Below the pieces are notes generated by a model. The model was given only the letters and a program-made list of their open reading frames with translations. It was not told the DNA's origin and ran no database searches. This document shows, piece by piece, positions 1 through 7,983 of a DNA stretch of 64,000 bases; within the stretch, counting starts at the first letter, position 1, and every line of letters begins with the position of its first letter. This DNA is from Halieaceae bacterium MED-G27 (GTDB lineage: Bacteria; Pseudomonadota; Gammaproteobacteria; Pseudomonadales; Halieaceae). The DNA is taken from contig NTKA01000001.1 in assembly GCA_002456975.1 (NCBI GenBank), positions 59,520 to 123,519 of the forward strand, written 5' to 3'. The position numbers and the translations under genes were made by a program.

Positions 1-911
1 TTGCTATTTCTATTTCGATCTCCGCCCTCATCGAGTCGGGAGATATTTTGCATTACACGAGTGAGCACTTCGGCGACTTCGGTAGCGTCGGCGTATTCGA
101 GGTACATCACTCGCACATTGCCACTTTGCTCTAGAGGAATATCCAGATAAGCGATGAGGGTAAGGATTCGTTCGATACTCACTTCATCGGCTGTAATGAT
201 GACGCTATTGGAACGCTTATCGGCCACCAGCGTTGCCTCTTCGTTTGCATCGCCGTCACGCGCCCGCGACTTCTCAAGGGTTTTCAGCATTTCTACGACA
301 TCAGTCGCCACGCCGTACTTGAGTGTTACCAATTCCGTCTTTTTGACGGCCGATTGATCCATGTTGTCAATAATCTCAGCGATTCGCTGAATGTTGGCTC
401 TGATATCCGAAATGATAATGGCATTACTCGGGGTGTATGCCGCCATGTGTGCTTGCTGCGGTACAAGCGGCCTAAGTACCGGGATCAGCTTTGCAGCGGA
501 CACGTTCTCCAAGCGGATAACCTGTGTAACGTATTCGTCGTTTATCAGGGAGGCAGTGCCAGACACGACATCGACCGGTGCTGATCGTGCGTTCTTATTA
601 GGGATGACGCGAACAATCCCACCACTGCGCACCGCGGTGTAGCCATGAACATCGAGAATAGACAGGAACAAGTCGTACAGCTCTGCCTTGGTCACAGGCT
701 TACTAGAGACAACTTTCACCTTACCCTTCACCGAGGGGTCTACTACGATCGTAGTGCCAGTAACATCGGACACAAATTGGATGAGCTCCTGAATGTCGGT
801 GTCTTTTAAGTTAACTGTGAACTCTTGAGCAACTGCGACTTTCGTCGCTACCACACCCGACGCCACAAGAAGTGCGAGAGTAAGCGCTCTAATTACTGAC
901 TTAATGCGCAT
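1..911 (-). CDS. gspD: type II secretion secretin GspD, N-terminal part (runs off left edge)
   Basis: Outer-membrane secretin of the type II secretion system; only the first ~303 residues are inside the window, so it is missing from the ORF track. My own translation from the ATG at 911 gives a signal peptide ending near VAVAQ. An N0 domain follows (FTVNLKDTDIQELIQFVSD, then VDPSVKGKVKVVS), and then N1/N2-type repeats with the secretin-family VIRLENVSAAKLIPVLRPL and SNAIIISDIRANIQRI motifs. The membrane-embedded secretin core lies outside. It starts 20 bases after gspC on the same strand, the usual gspC-gspD order, so both belong to one operon. Confidence 0.93.
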   Translation of the reverse strand, partial: MRIKSVIRALTLALLVASGVVATKVAVAQEFTVNLKDTDIQELIQFVSDVTGTTIVVDPSVKGKVKVVSSKPVTKAELYDLFLSILDVHGYTAVRSGGIVRVIPNKNARSAPVDVVSGTASLINDEYVTQVIRLENVSAAKLIPVLRPLVPQQAHMAAYTPSNAIIISDIRANIQRIAEIIDNMDQSAVKKTELVTLKYGVATDVVEMLKTLEKSRARDGDANEEATLVADKRSNSVIITADEVSIERILTLIAYLDIPLEQSGNVRVMYLEYADATEVAEVLTRVMQNISRLDEGGDRNRNS

Positions 912-931
912 GAATTCAGTTGCTCCTAATC

Positions 932-1951
932 CTAGTTGCTCAAGCTTACGCTTATTGTGAGCGCGCTGCCCCCGCGCTCGATATCAAAGGTGGCCCCAGT
1001 GGCCTCTCGCATTAACTGGTAGAGACGAACTGTATTGCTGGGATCACTCAGAGAATACCCATTCACCGCCGTAACGATATCACCCGGCTCAAATCCCAAG
1101 GCCGCAAACTTACCTCGATCCCGACCGGGAGTAATCCGGTACCCGCGAAGGCCATTGTCGCCCTGCACTGCACTGATCGATACCAGTGATGCCAACGATT
1201 GTGGATCATCATAAAGCTGCTGGCGATAACCGGAAGCCAATTGATTCGCCTCACCCTGATCTACTTGCCGCGCCTGCACTGCTGGTCGACTGCTGCTCGT
1301 CTGAGCACGTGGCGTCACGGTGGGTGTGGCAGGTGTAGGCAGTATTCCAACGATGCCGTTGTCATCAAATAAGGTGAGTAACTCATAGGTTCCATTGTTA
1401 TCGATCACTACCTGCTTCGCCAAAATTTTGGCAAGTGTCACCTTACCGTTGGCCGGCAGGGCATCCCCCACCGAGTAGAGCGCCTGTCGCTTTTTGGCTT
1501 CTATCATCGCGCTACCGAGACCATCGTCGGTCGATGACACAATCCCGGTCAATACCAGTGCCAACGACGTTTCTTTGGCACCGTCCTCAATCCCCTCTCG
1601 CGGGTTGCTAACGGTCGACGTTGGAGAGGTAGTCGAAAGTGCCGACCCATCAACCGACCCAAAGATGTTGAGGCCCATGATCGACGACACATCGATAACT
1701 TCGAGTTCCGCCGGAGAAGCGCTCGTAATTTCGGGTGGGTTAATGATTGCAGTGGGCGACACGGTTACAGCTGGAGCGCGGTAAAACGACCACAGTAGCG
1801 ACGACGCGCTGCTGATCACCCAAAGCGAAGCCAACATAATCATTCCAAGCTGCAATCGAGCAAGACGCTCGGGATCCGCCAGCCAGCGGATGGCGGCTCG
1901 ACTTCGTTGCTCCAAATTCGCCGAAGCGGCAAGGTTAGCCCAATCGGTCAT
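932..1951 (-). CDS. gspC: type II secretion inner-membrane protein GspC
   Basis: Bitopic inner-membrane protein that links the T2SS inner platform to the GspD secretin. In 339 residues I see a cytoplasmic head, one membrane helix at about 35-57 (LQLGMIMLASLWVISSASS), and a proline/serine-rich linker. A homology-region domain follows at about 125-200 (ETSLALVLTGIVSSTDDG), and a C-terminal PDZ domain at about 250-335 (FAALGFEPGDIVTAVNGY). This is the PDZ-type GspC rather than the coiled-coil type. The order GspC-GspD matches known gsp operons. The ATG start at 1951 fits the N-terminus. Confidence 0.92.
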   Translation of the reverse strand: MTDWANLAASANLEQRSRAAIRWLADPERLARLQLGMIMLASLWVISSASSLLWSFYRAPAVTVSPTAIINPPEITSASPAELEVIDVSSIMGLNIFGSVDGSALSTTSPTSTVSNPREGIEDGAKETSLALVLTGIVSSTDDGLGSAMIEAKKRQALYSVGDALPANGKVTLAKILAKQVVIDNNGTYELLTLFDDNGIVGILPTPATPTVTPRAQTSSSRPAVQARQVDQGEANQLASGYRQQLYDDPQSLASLVSISAVQGDNGLRGYRITPGRDRGKFAALGFEPGDIVTAVNGYSLSDPSNTVRLYQLMREATGATFDIERGGSALTISVSLSN

Positions 1952-2033
1952 CGATTTACTCGACCTATTACTCAGTAGTTAAGTGTAACGGATACCAGAC
2001 CTTTTCTGATGACGTTGCGATGAACAACGTCGC

Positions 2034-3110
2034 TTATTCATCCGCTTCTGTCGCGACCGAGGGGTCTCCCGCCGCCACATCGTTATCGGCTTCCTGTAAT
2101 AACTCAGCGGCAATCTCCACGGCATCACCCGACCCCAACTGCTCCACTGAGCACAGGCGGAAACCACGCTGAACATTGAGTTCCACCATGCCGCCGGCAC
2201 CATCATCGATCATTTTGCCGTTCAGCCCCTGATGCCAGCGAGTGACGATCGCCGGAACACTCTCCTCGGGCGCATCAACGACCATGATGCCAAAGGAATT
2301 GAGGCCAATACGTCCAACCGAGTCCGTATCACGCAACCCTGCCGCGATTTGACTCGCAGCACCACGTAATACCCGGCTTTGAATATGCCGTTGAGATAGA
2401 TTATTCATGTGCTCCAGCCCCGATAGTCGCAGCACCACGACCAATGGCGGACGCTTATTGCGCCTTGCGCGATTTATCTCTCGCTCCAGATCTCGAATCA
2501 GTCCGGCTCGGTTGGCCACGTTGGTGACGGGATCAAGTAGTACAAAATCACCGATGCGATTCATTTCGATGAGTCGATTTATGAGCAGCGGGACCTTAGC
2601 GACAAAGCTCTGCAAGGCTTCAAGTTGTCGCTCGTCGGTCATCACCAGTGTTCGCGGATTTGCGACATGGATACTGCCGACCAACACGCCCTGATCCTCC
2701 ACGGGTATCAGCATCGACTGCTCAACCGTCTCGGCGTTCTCGAACAATTCAATATCTTTGTAAACACCGCCCGGAGTTCGATCCCAAGAAGGCTCTTCCG
2801 AATAGAGATTCATCAGGTCAAAACTGTCGGTAAGCAACCTCACCTTGCCAGATACGACTCCGACAGGATCGAAATGTCGATCGAGTTCATCGACAGGGTC
2901 ATGGAGCCAAAACTCCACAAAGCTTCCGCTCGCTAACTGACGAACACCCGATAGAGCGAGATCGAGTAAATCATATAGCTCCGTGGCGGTGATCATTTGG
3001 TGCTCTATCTTCGCCAGCTGCACCGTCGCGGCATCGGCTACGGGAGCCAGAGTGCCAGCGTCTTCGACGTACATTGTGCTGTCAGCCATCGCGCTTTCGG
3101 CATGAATCAT
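2034..3110 (-). CDS. GAF-like plus degenerate GGDEF domain protein
   Basis: A 358-residue soluble protein. Residues ~30-180 look like a GAF-type sensor (QSMLIPVEDQGVLVGSIHVAN). Residues ~185-345 align with a diguanylate-cyclase fold, starting with the family's entry motif LLDPVTNVANRAGL. The catalytic GGDEF loop reads GLNSF (about 269-273, in RIGLNSFGIMV), so the metal- and GTP-binding acidic residues are gone and c-di-GMP synthesis is not expected. It is more likely a receptor or scaffold (inference). It lies 82 bases upstream of gspC on the same strand and may be cotranscribed. The start is ATG 3110, with ATG 3089 as an alternative. Confidence 0.72.
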   Translation of the reverse strand: MIHAESAMADSTMYVEDAGTLAPVADAATVQLAKIEHQMITATELYDLLDLALSGVRQLASGSFVEFWLHDPVDELDRHFDPVGVVSGKVRLLTDSFDLMNLYSEEPSWDRTPGGVYKDIELFENAETVEQSMLIPVEDQGVLVGSIHVANPRTLVMTDERQLEALQSFVAKVPLLINRLIEMNRIGDFVLLDPVTNVANRAGLIRDLEREINRARRNKRPPLVVVLRLSGLEHMNNLSQRHIQSRVLRGAASQIAAGLRDTDSVGRIGLNSFGIMVVDAPEESVPAIVTRWHQGLNGKMIDDGAGGMVELNVQRGFRLCSVEQLGSGDAVEIAAELLQEADNDVAAGDPSVATEADE

Positions 3111-3211
3111 GCCGCCCCAATGTTGGTAGAGAGTTTTACAAAGCCAAGATGCCGCTGAACTCGCATCAGGTGCTCACCACAAGAGTTTAGATCTGTTAAA
3201 CTTAGATTTAA

Positions 3212-3293
3212 ACCTGCGGGGTGGCATTAGCCTGAGATACGTTGTCGTAAACCCGTTGCACCTGAACCGGATAATGCCGGCGTAGGAACAGGT
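3212..3293 (+). ncRNA. TPP riboswitch (THI element) aptamer
   Basis: All conserved blocks of the thiamin pyrophosphate aptamer are present in order. They are GGGGTG, CTGAGA, ACCC, ACCTGA, GGATAATGCC and GCGTAGGAA. The closing helix P1 is ACCTG at 3212-3216 against CAGGT at 3289-3293. It stands 67 bases before the TonB-dependent receptor gene and heads a run of five plus-strand genes, four of which look thiamin-related. Confidence 0.95.
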
Positions 3294-3317
3294 CAGCTCG
3301 TCAGAGCGTTACTCCTT

Positions 3318-3349
3318 ATCCTTGCTGTCTGATTCCCTATCGCAAGGAT
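3318..3349 (+). promoter_or_regulatory. hairpin sequestering the ribosome binding site (riboswitch expression platform)
   Basis: An 8-base perfect inverted repeat, ATCCTTGC at 3318-3325 and GCAAGGAT at 3342-3349, follows the TPP aptamer. The right arm contains AAGGA, the only good Shine-Dalgarno-like sequence before the ATG at 3360. No T-run follows the stem. This suggests translational rather than transcriptional control, as is common for proteobacterial THI elements; the mechanism is inferred. Confidence 0.6.
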
Positions 3350-3359
3350 TGAAAGCCCA

Positions 3360-5441
3360 ATGCGTCCATATCAACAACTCATGGTCGTGACCGCCATCAG
3401 CACAAGCGCTGTGTGGGTCACAGCATCGCCCTTAGAGGAAGTCATCGTCGAGGCCACACTGCTCGCATCGGATACCCAGACTATCAGTCTCACCACCCTC
3501 GACAAGGAGGTATTGGATCAGCGCGGGACTACCCATCTAGAGGATGCGCTGACCCTCGCGGCAAATACTAATGCATCAGCTGGCGCGTCTCGCCAGCGTT
3601 TTTTTCAGATCAGAGGTATCGGTGAGCGAAGCCAGTTCATCGAGCCCAATAACCCCTCGGTCGTGGTGATGCTAGATGGCATCGATATCAGTGGACTTGG
3701 GGGCGCCTTAACGAGCTATGACCTAAAGAAAATTGACGTACTACGAGGCCCTCAGGGGTCGAGAATGGGCGCTGGTGCGCTCGCTGGTCTAATAAATTTG
3801 ACGACACAAAAACCCAGCGAAGCATCGGGAGTTAGCGCCAGCTTCGGAGCCGAGAGCTATGGTGGTAGCCGCGCCTCGGCTGCCATCAACGGCGCTATTG
3901 GTGGTGGCATTAACGCAAGGCTCGCACACCAGCAATATCGGTCTGATGGCTGGTCAAAAAACACCCATCTCAATCGAGAAGACACCAACGCGCGCGATGA
4001 GCAAACAACCCGCTTGGGACTGCAATATCAAAAAGATCAGCAACAGCTTGACCTTGGGATTCATCATCTCGATATCGACAACGGCTACGACGCGTTCTCG
4101 CTCGACAACACTCGCACGACACTCAGCGATGAACCCGGTGAGGATTCTCTTGATTTGACTGCCGCACGACTCGCCTGGCAATACTCAGGAGTTGTTCTCG
4201 ACCACACGATGCAACTCAGTAGCGTGTCAGCGGACAGCGTTTACAGCTACGACGAGGACTGGAGTTTCGTCGGCATCGCACCGGGCTGGGAATACAGCTC
4301 TTTCGACGCCTATCTTAGATCTAACGATCGCTCAGCATTCGAATGGCGCAGTTCGCAAAGTAGCGATAGCAGAGACTGGGTGGCCGGTATTTATCTTCGG
4401 CAGGACGAAGAGCAACTGACTCGAAACTACACCTATCTCAGTGCACCGTTTTATAGCCGCAATAAGGTAGAAACAAGGGCCATTTTTGGTCAGCTACGAC
4501 AGTCACTCGCCCGAAGTATCGATGTCTTCACAGGGGCGCGCATCGAGCAACGAGGGCTTGATTACAGTGACTCCATCAATGTCAGGGAGAGCCTCGACAA
4601 AAAATATTGGACCGGCCACCTTGGCATCCGGTGGCAGGCCAATGTCAATAACCAGCTACGCGCATCAATATCGAGAGGCTTGCGCGCCGGCGGCGTGAAC
4701 GCCAACCTCTCATCGTCGCTGTCTGCACTCGAGGCCGAAATCGATACCACGCGCTATCAGACCGCGAAATTTTTTGATGCAGAGAGTCTTATCAACTTTG
4801 AACTTGGCTGGCGCTTCCGAAACACAGCTGAAACCTTAACGTCTTCGCTAACAGTGTTCGATATGTCGCGGGACGACCAGCAAGTTAAAGGCTCGCTAGT
4901 TATCCAGCGGGAGGATGGCAGCTTTTCATTTACGGACTTTACTGACAACGCTGCCAGCGGCTCGAATCGCGGGCTAGAGTGGTCTCTCGGCTGGCAAGCC
5001 ACCCGCAGTATCAATGTTGACTTAATGATGGCCACACTAGATGCTGTGTTCGACAATTACGTGAATATCGATGGTTCTAATTTATCTGGTCGCGATCAAC
5101 CGCAAGCGCCTGCGTGGCAGTATAGCCTCGCGATGAATTGGCAAGCCACCCCACAGATAACTACCCGAATCGAACTGACCGGGCGTGACGACTATTTTCT
5201 CTCCGATCGGCATGCCGTTCGATCACCTCAGGCCACCTTGGTAAACGTCTACGCAGACTGGACCAAGCATGACTGGACTGTTGCCCTGTGGGCTCGCAAT
5301 CTAACCGATGAGGAGACGGTCACTCGTGGTTTTGGCACCTTCGGTAATGATCCGCGTAAAGAGTACATTACCGAGCCGTATTACCAGTTTGGTGAGCCTC
5401 GCGTAATCGGTCTAACACTGAACCACCATTTCGGGAGGTAA
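3360..5441 (+). CDS. TonB-dependent outer-membrane receptor, probable thiamin uptake
   Basis: A 693-residue TonB-dependent receptor. It has an N-terminal signal sequence, a TonB-box-like EEVIVEA just after it, and a plug domain with FFQIRGIGERSQ, VVVMLDGIDIS and IDVLRGPQGSRMGAGALAG. A long beta-barrel follows, ending in an aromatic-rich C-terminus (LTLNHHFGR). The barrel alone does not reveal the substrate. The TPP riboswitch directly upstream and the thiamin-binding protein and PnuT transporter downstream make thiamin or a related compound the best inference. A similar riboswitch-controlled receptor (called omr1) with pnuT is known in Shewanella and relatives. Confidence 0.88.
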   Translation: MRPYQQLMVVTAISTSAVWVTASPLEEVIVEATLLASDTQTISLTTLDKEVLDQRGTTHLEDALTLAANTNASAGASRQRFFQIRGIGERSQFIEPNNPSVVVMLDGIDISGLGGALTSYDLKKIDVLRGPQGSRMGAGALAGLINLTTQKPSEASGVSASFGAESYGGSRASAAINGAIGGGINARLAHQQYRSDGWSKNTHLNREDTNARDEQTTRLGLQYQKDQQQLDLGIHHLDIDNGYDAFSLDNTRTTLSDEPGEDSLDLTAARLAWQYSGVVLDHTMQLSSVSADSVYSYDEDWSFVGIAPGWEYSSFDAYLRSNDRSAFEWRSSQSSDSRDWVAGIYLRQDEEQLTRNYTYLSAPFYSRNKVETRAIFGQLRQSLARSIDVFTGARIEQRGLDYSDSINVRESLDKKYWTGHLGIRWQANVNNQLRASISRGLRAGGVNANLSSSLSALEAEIDTTRYQTAKFFDAESLINFELGWRFRNTAETLTSSLTVFDMSRDDQQVKGSLVIQREDGSFSFTDFTDNAASGSNRGLEWSLGWQATRSINVDLMMATLDAVFDNYVNIDGSNLSGRDQPQAPAWQYSLAMNWQATPQITTRIELTGRDDYFLSDRHAVRSPQATLVNVYADWTKHDWTVALWARNLTDEETVTRGFGTFGNDPRKEYITEPYYQFGEPRVIGLTLNHHFGR

Positions 5442-5445
5442 TGTT

Positions 5446-5706
5446 GTGAAGATGGCTGCTGAACTCAGCTTATACCCCTTGGATAGCCCCCTTGAGAAAA
5501 CCGTCTGGGGTTTTATAGAAACGCTAATCGACGACAACTCAGTCACTGTTGCCACCAACTCAATGAGCACACAAATCACCGGTGATAGTGCCGACGTTTT
5601 TCGAGTGATAAAGACCGCGCTGGAGTCGAGCTACGCCGAGTTTGGTCGCCAGGTATTGGTGGCGAAATTCATTCCCGAGCACGTCACAGAGATTGGGGCG
5701 ACTTAA
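5446..5706 (+). CDS. YkoF/MTH1187-like thiamin- or HMP-binding protein
   Basis: A small 86-residue ferredoxin-like-fold protein resembling the YkoF family of thiamin/hydroxymethylpyrimidine-binding proteins. Visible hallmarks are ELSLYPLDSPLEKTVWGFIE at the N-terminus, MSTQITGD in the middle, and a helix plus strand at the end. No signal peptide is seen, so it is probably cytoplasmic. The GTG start at 5446 is preferred because GGGAGG stands 7 bases upstream; ATG 5452 is the alternative. It sits 4 bases after the receptor gene and 5 before pnuT. Its role as a substrate carrier or sensor in thiamin uptake is inferred. Confidence 0.72.
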   Translation: MKMAAELSLYPLDSPLEKTVWGFIETLIDDNSVTVATNSMSTQITGDSADVFRVIKTALESSYAEFGRQVLVAKFIPEHVTEIGAT

Positions 5707-5711
5707 GGGTC

Positions 5712-6272
5712 ATGGCGTGGATCGAACCGGTCGCCGTAATTTTGGCTATTGGCTACTTGCTCCTCGCTATCGCACAAAAGCGCGCTTGCTGGGTGGCGGC
5801 TCTAATCAGCTCGGTATTATTCTTGGTGTTATTTGCCGATGCAAAACTCTACATGGAGTCTGCACTTCAGGTCGTTTATGCCGTCATGGCGATTTTAGGC
5901 TGGATACGATGGCAGAGTGATGACTCCGGCCAACGCTTAGCCATCTCCTCTCGACCCCGGGTATTTCACGCGGCGTGCATCCTATCGATACTCGGGGCTT
6001 CATGGATCGTCGGTTATCTAATGTCACAGTACACCGATGCCGCGCGACCATTTATCGACGCAGCAACAACAGTAGCGGCGCTGGTAACAACCTGGATGGT
6101 GGTCGAAAAAATTATTGAGAACTGGCTCTACTGGATCGTAATTAACAGTGTGTCGGTCTGGCTATTTTTTGATCGGAACCTGGATATGACCGCTTTTCTA
6201 TTTTTGGTCTATATCCTGCTCTCTTTTGTCGGTTATTTATTTTGGCGACGCCAGCTTCCAAAGCAGTTTTAG
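5712..6272 (+). CDS. pnuT: PnuT/PnuC-family inner-membrane thiamin transporter
   Basis: A 186-residue polytopic membrane protein of the PnuC vitamin facilitator family. It begins MAWIEPVAVILAIGYLLLAI and carries the family's KLYMESALQVVYAVMAILGWIRW segment, followed by several further hydrophobic helices. PnuC members carry nicotinamide riboside, while PnuT members carry thiamin and lie in TPP-riboswitch operons. The riboswitch, TonB receptor and kinase around this gene favour PnuT. Uptake by this family relies on intracellular phosphorylation to trap the vitamin, which fits the kinase gene that overlaps its 3' end by 31 bases. Confidence 0.85.
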   Translation: MAWIEPVAVILAIGYLLLAIAQKRACWVAALISSVLFLVLFADAKLYMESALQVVYAVMAILGWIRWQSDDSGQRLAISSRPRVFHAACILSILGASWIVGYLMSQYTDAARPFIDAATTVAALVTTWMVVEKIIENWLYWIVINSVSVWLFFDRNLDMTAFLFLVYILLSFVGYLFWRRQLPKQF

Positions 6273-7084
6273 CTCGCTACCAAGAGTTGCTCGCCACCAC
6301 TGCGACCTCGACTAGCGGCGACATTAGCGGCGCAACTGACGTCGATCAGTTAATTGGAGTGGGCACGGCGCACCAAGTATTTTCATTGGTGGGTGAGCCT
6401 AAGTGGGTATTGCGTGCGCGCATGACTAACGCACCCACCCCACCTGCGCACCTCAAACTTGAGTGTGAAGCATCGCGCCTAGCCGCTGAGCGGCATCTCG
6501 CGCCAGCTGAGGCGCTGCGAACCCACGACGGGCTTAGCATATGCCAGCGGGTGCTCATGCTGTCGCCAGCATGGAATGAACATGCCGATTTGATGAGAGC
6601 GATACACGAACTACCAACAACTCAATTGAAAGCTACCGAGGAAAGCTTGTCACTGGCTGATCACGCTGTCTATTACTGGGAGCAACTGACTCGAGAACAG
6701 CTGTCAAAACGCGCCCTATCGCCGCTGATATCGCCGATCCAAGACGACTTTGCGCGCCTCGAGTCGAGCGCTAAAGCGCTTTGCCACAATGATCTAACCC
6801 CCAACAATATCGGTAGCCTCGAAGGCCATTGGGTGGCCTTGGATTGGGATTACGCTGCCATTTCCAGTCGCTATTTCGATGCCGCTGTCGCTTCGGCGCA
6901 CCTACCTCAAAGCCTTCGACATCGATTTGCCCGACGTGTCATTGGTGATAGCTTTTGCCCCGACACGTGGCAAGCCGCAAAACGGACTGCTTTACTGATC
7001 AACCATCTGTGGTCACTCGCGGAATTGAAGACATTACCGCCCGCGTTGCAACGAGAGCGGTTGCAAGTACTCTGGACCGCATGA
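6242..7084 (+). CDS. aminoglycoside/choline kinase-like phosphotransferase, probable thiamine kinase
   Basis: A 280-residue phosphotransferase of the APH/choline-kinase fold. It shows the catalytic HNDLTPNNI motif (about 182-190) and the metal-binding LDWDYA motif (about 200-205). The ThiK subfamily phosphorylates thiamin to thiamin monophosphate, and the operon context points there. Making TPP would then need ThiL, not seen here. A thiamin pyrophosphokinase (tnr3) occupies this position in some other bacteria. The TTG start at 6242 overlaps pnuT; there is no early in-frame ATG, so the true start is uncertain. Confidence 0.75.
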   Translation: MATPASKAVLARYQELLATTATSTSGDISGATDVDQLIGVGTAHQVFSLVGEPKWVLRARMTNAPTPPAHLKLECEASRLAAERHLAPAEALRTHDGLSICQRVLMLSPAWNEHADLMRAIHELPTTQLKATEESLSLADHAVYYWEQLTREQLSKRALSPLISPIQDDFARLESSAKALCHNDLTPNNIGSLEGHWVALDWDYAAISSRYFDAAVASAHLPQSLRHRFARRVIGDSFCPDTWQAAKRTALLINHLWSLAELKTLPPALQRERLQVLWTA

Positions 7085-7983
7085 TGAATTCGACTTGGCA
7101 TGTCCTTGGTACGGGTGCGATCGGAGGCTTATTTGCCTGCAGGCTCAAAGATGCCGGCGCCACCGTCGTTCTCTGCTCGCGCGACGCAAAAGTGACCGAG
7201 CAGAGCATCGTGCTTCGCGAAAACGATGAGCCCCGCTCTCACCGCTTCACGAGTGAGCCGGTTACCGCGGCGACTCCCATCTCACATCTGTTACTTACAA
7301 CCAAAAGTTACGACGCCATCAATGCCATGAACAGCGTGGTGCACCGTTTCACAAAAGATACTGTGATCGTAGCCATGATGAATGGCATGGCGCATGTTTC
7401 GTCATTCCCCGCAATCGCCCCTCAGTCCAATGTTGTCTTTGCTACTACCACTGCGGGCTGTCATCGCACCGGTGACGAATGGATTCCCGCGGGCAACGGG
7501 CAGACGCTACTGGGGGCCCTCGACAAAAATCCAACCGCTCCGGCATGGCTAGCCACCTGGCAATCGGCCATGCCCAATGTCTCCTGGAGGATTGATATCG
7601 AACAACGCCTTATCGAGAAGGTGGCGATCAATGCCTGTATCAATCCACTCACTGCGGCAAATAATATTCGCAATGGAGAGTTATTGACGCCCCAATACCG
7701 GCCGTTGCTCGATCAGATCATCGCAGAAGTCCAAATCATCCTCACAGCAATCAACGAAACAGCGATGGTGATGACCCTAAAATCTAGCGTTTATCGGGTG
7801 ATATCGGACACAGCCGATAACCGCTCATCGATGGCAACCGATGTCCAAAGTAAACGGAAAACGGAGGTCGATGAAATAATTGGGTGGCTCATCAATCGCG
7901 ATGCGATACACGAAACGAAAGCAGACCTGCCATTGCTTCATCAACTCAATGAGTCAATAAAATCGATCGAGCCAGTTCGCTGA
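7081..7983 (+). CDS. ketopantoate reductase-like protein (PanE/ApbA family)
   Basis: About 300 residues. A Rossmann nucleotide-binding motif is at the N-terminus (VLGTGAIGGLFACRL). The PanE-type helical domain includes EKVAINACINPLTAANN with the catalytic lysine, and RKTEVDEIIGWL with the conserved glutamate. These residues fit 2-dehydropantoate reduction with NADPH. The start overlaps the kinase stop as ATGA (7081, or ATG 7084); the longer ORF from 6955 is a frame extension and is rejected. ApbA/PanE of Salmonella was first found through a thiamin phenotype. Whether this copy serves coenzyme A synthesis or a thiamin-linked role is open. Confidence 0.8.
   Translation: MMNSTWHVLGTGAIGGLFACRLKDAGATVVLCSRDAKVTEQSIVLRENDEPRSHRFTSEPVTAATPISHLLLTTKSYDAINAMNSVVHRFTKDTVIVAMMNGMAHVSSFPAIAPQSNVVFATTTAGCHRTGDEWIPAGNGQTLLGALDKNPTAPAWLATWQSAMPNVSWRIDIEQRLIEKVAINACINPLTAANNIRNGELLTPQYRPLLDQIIAEVQIILTAINETAMVMTLKSSVYRVISDTADNRSSMATDVQSKRKTEVDEIIGWLINRDAIHETKADLPLLHQLNESIKSIEPVR

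Noticed and set aside
2034-3110. Active diguanylate cyclase
   Set aside because: The signature loop is GLNSF, lacking the acidic residues required for catalysis.
6955-7080. N-terminal extension of the PanE-like ORF
   Set aside because: It overlaps the kinase gene in another frame; the Rossmann motif begins right after ATG 7081/7084.
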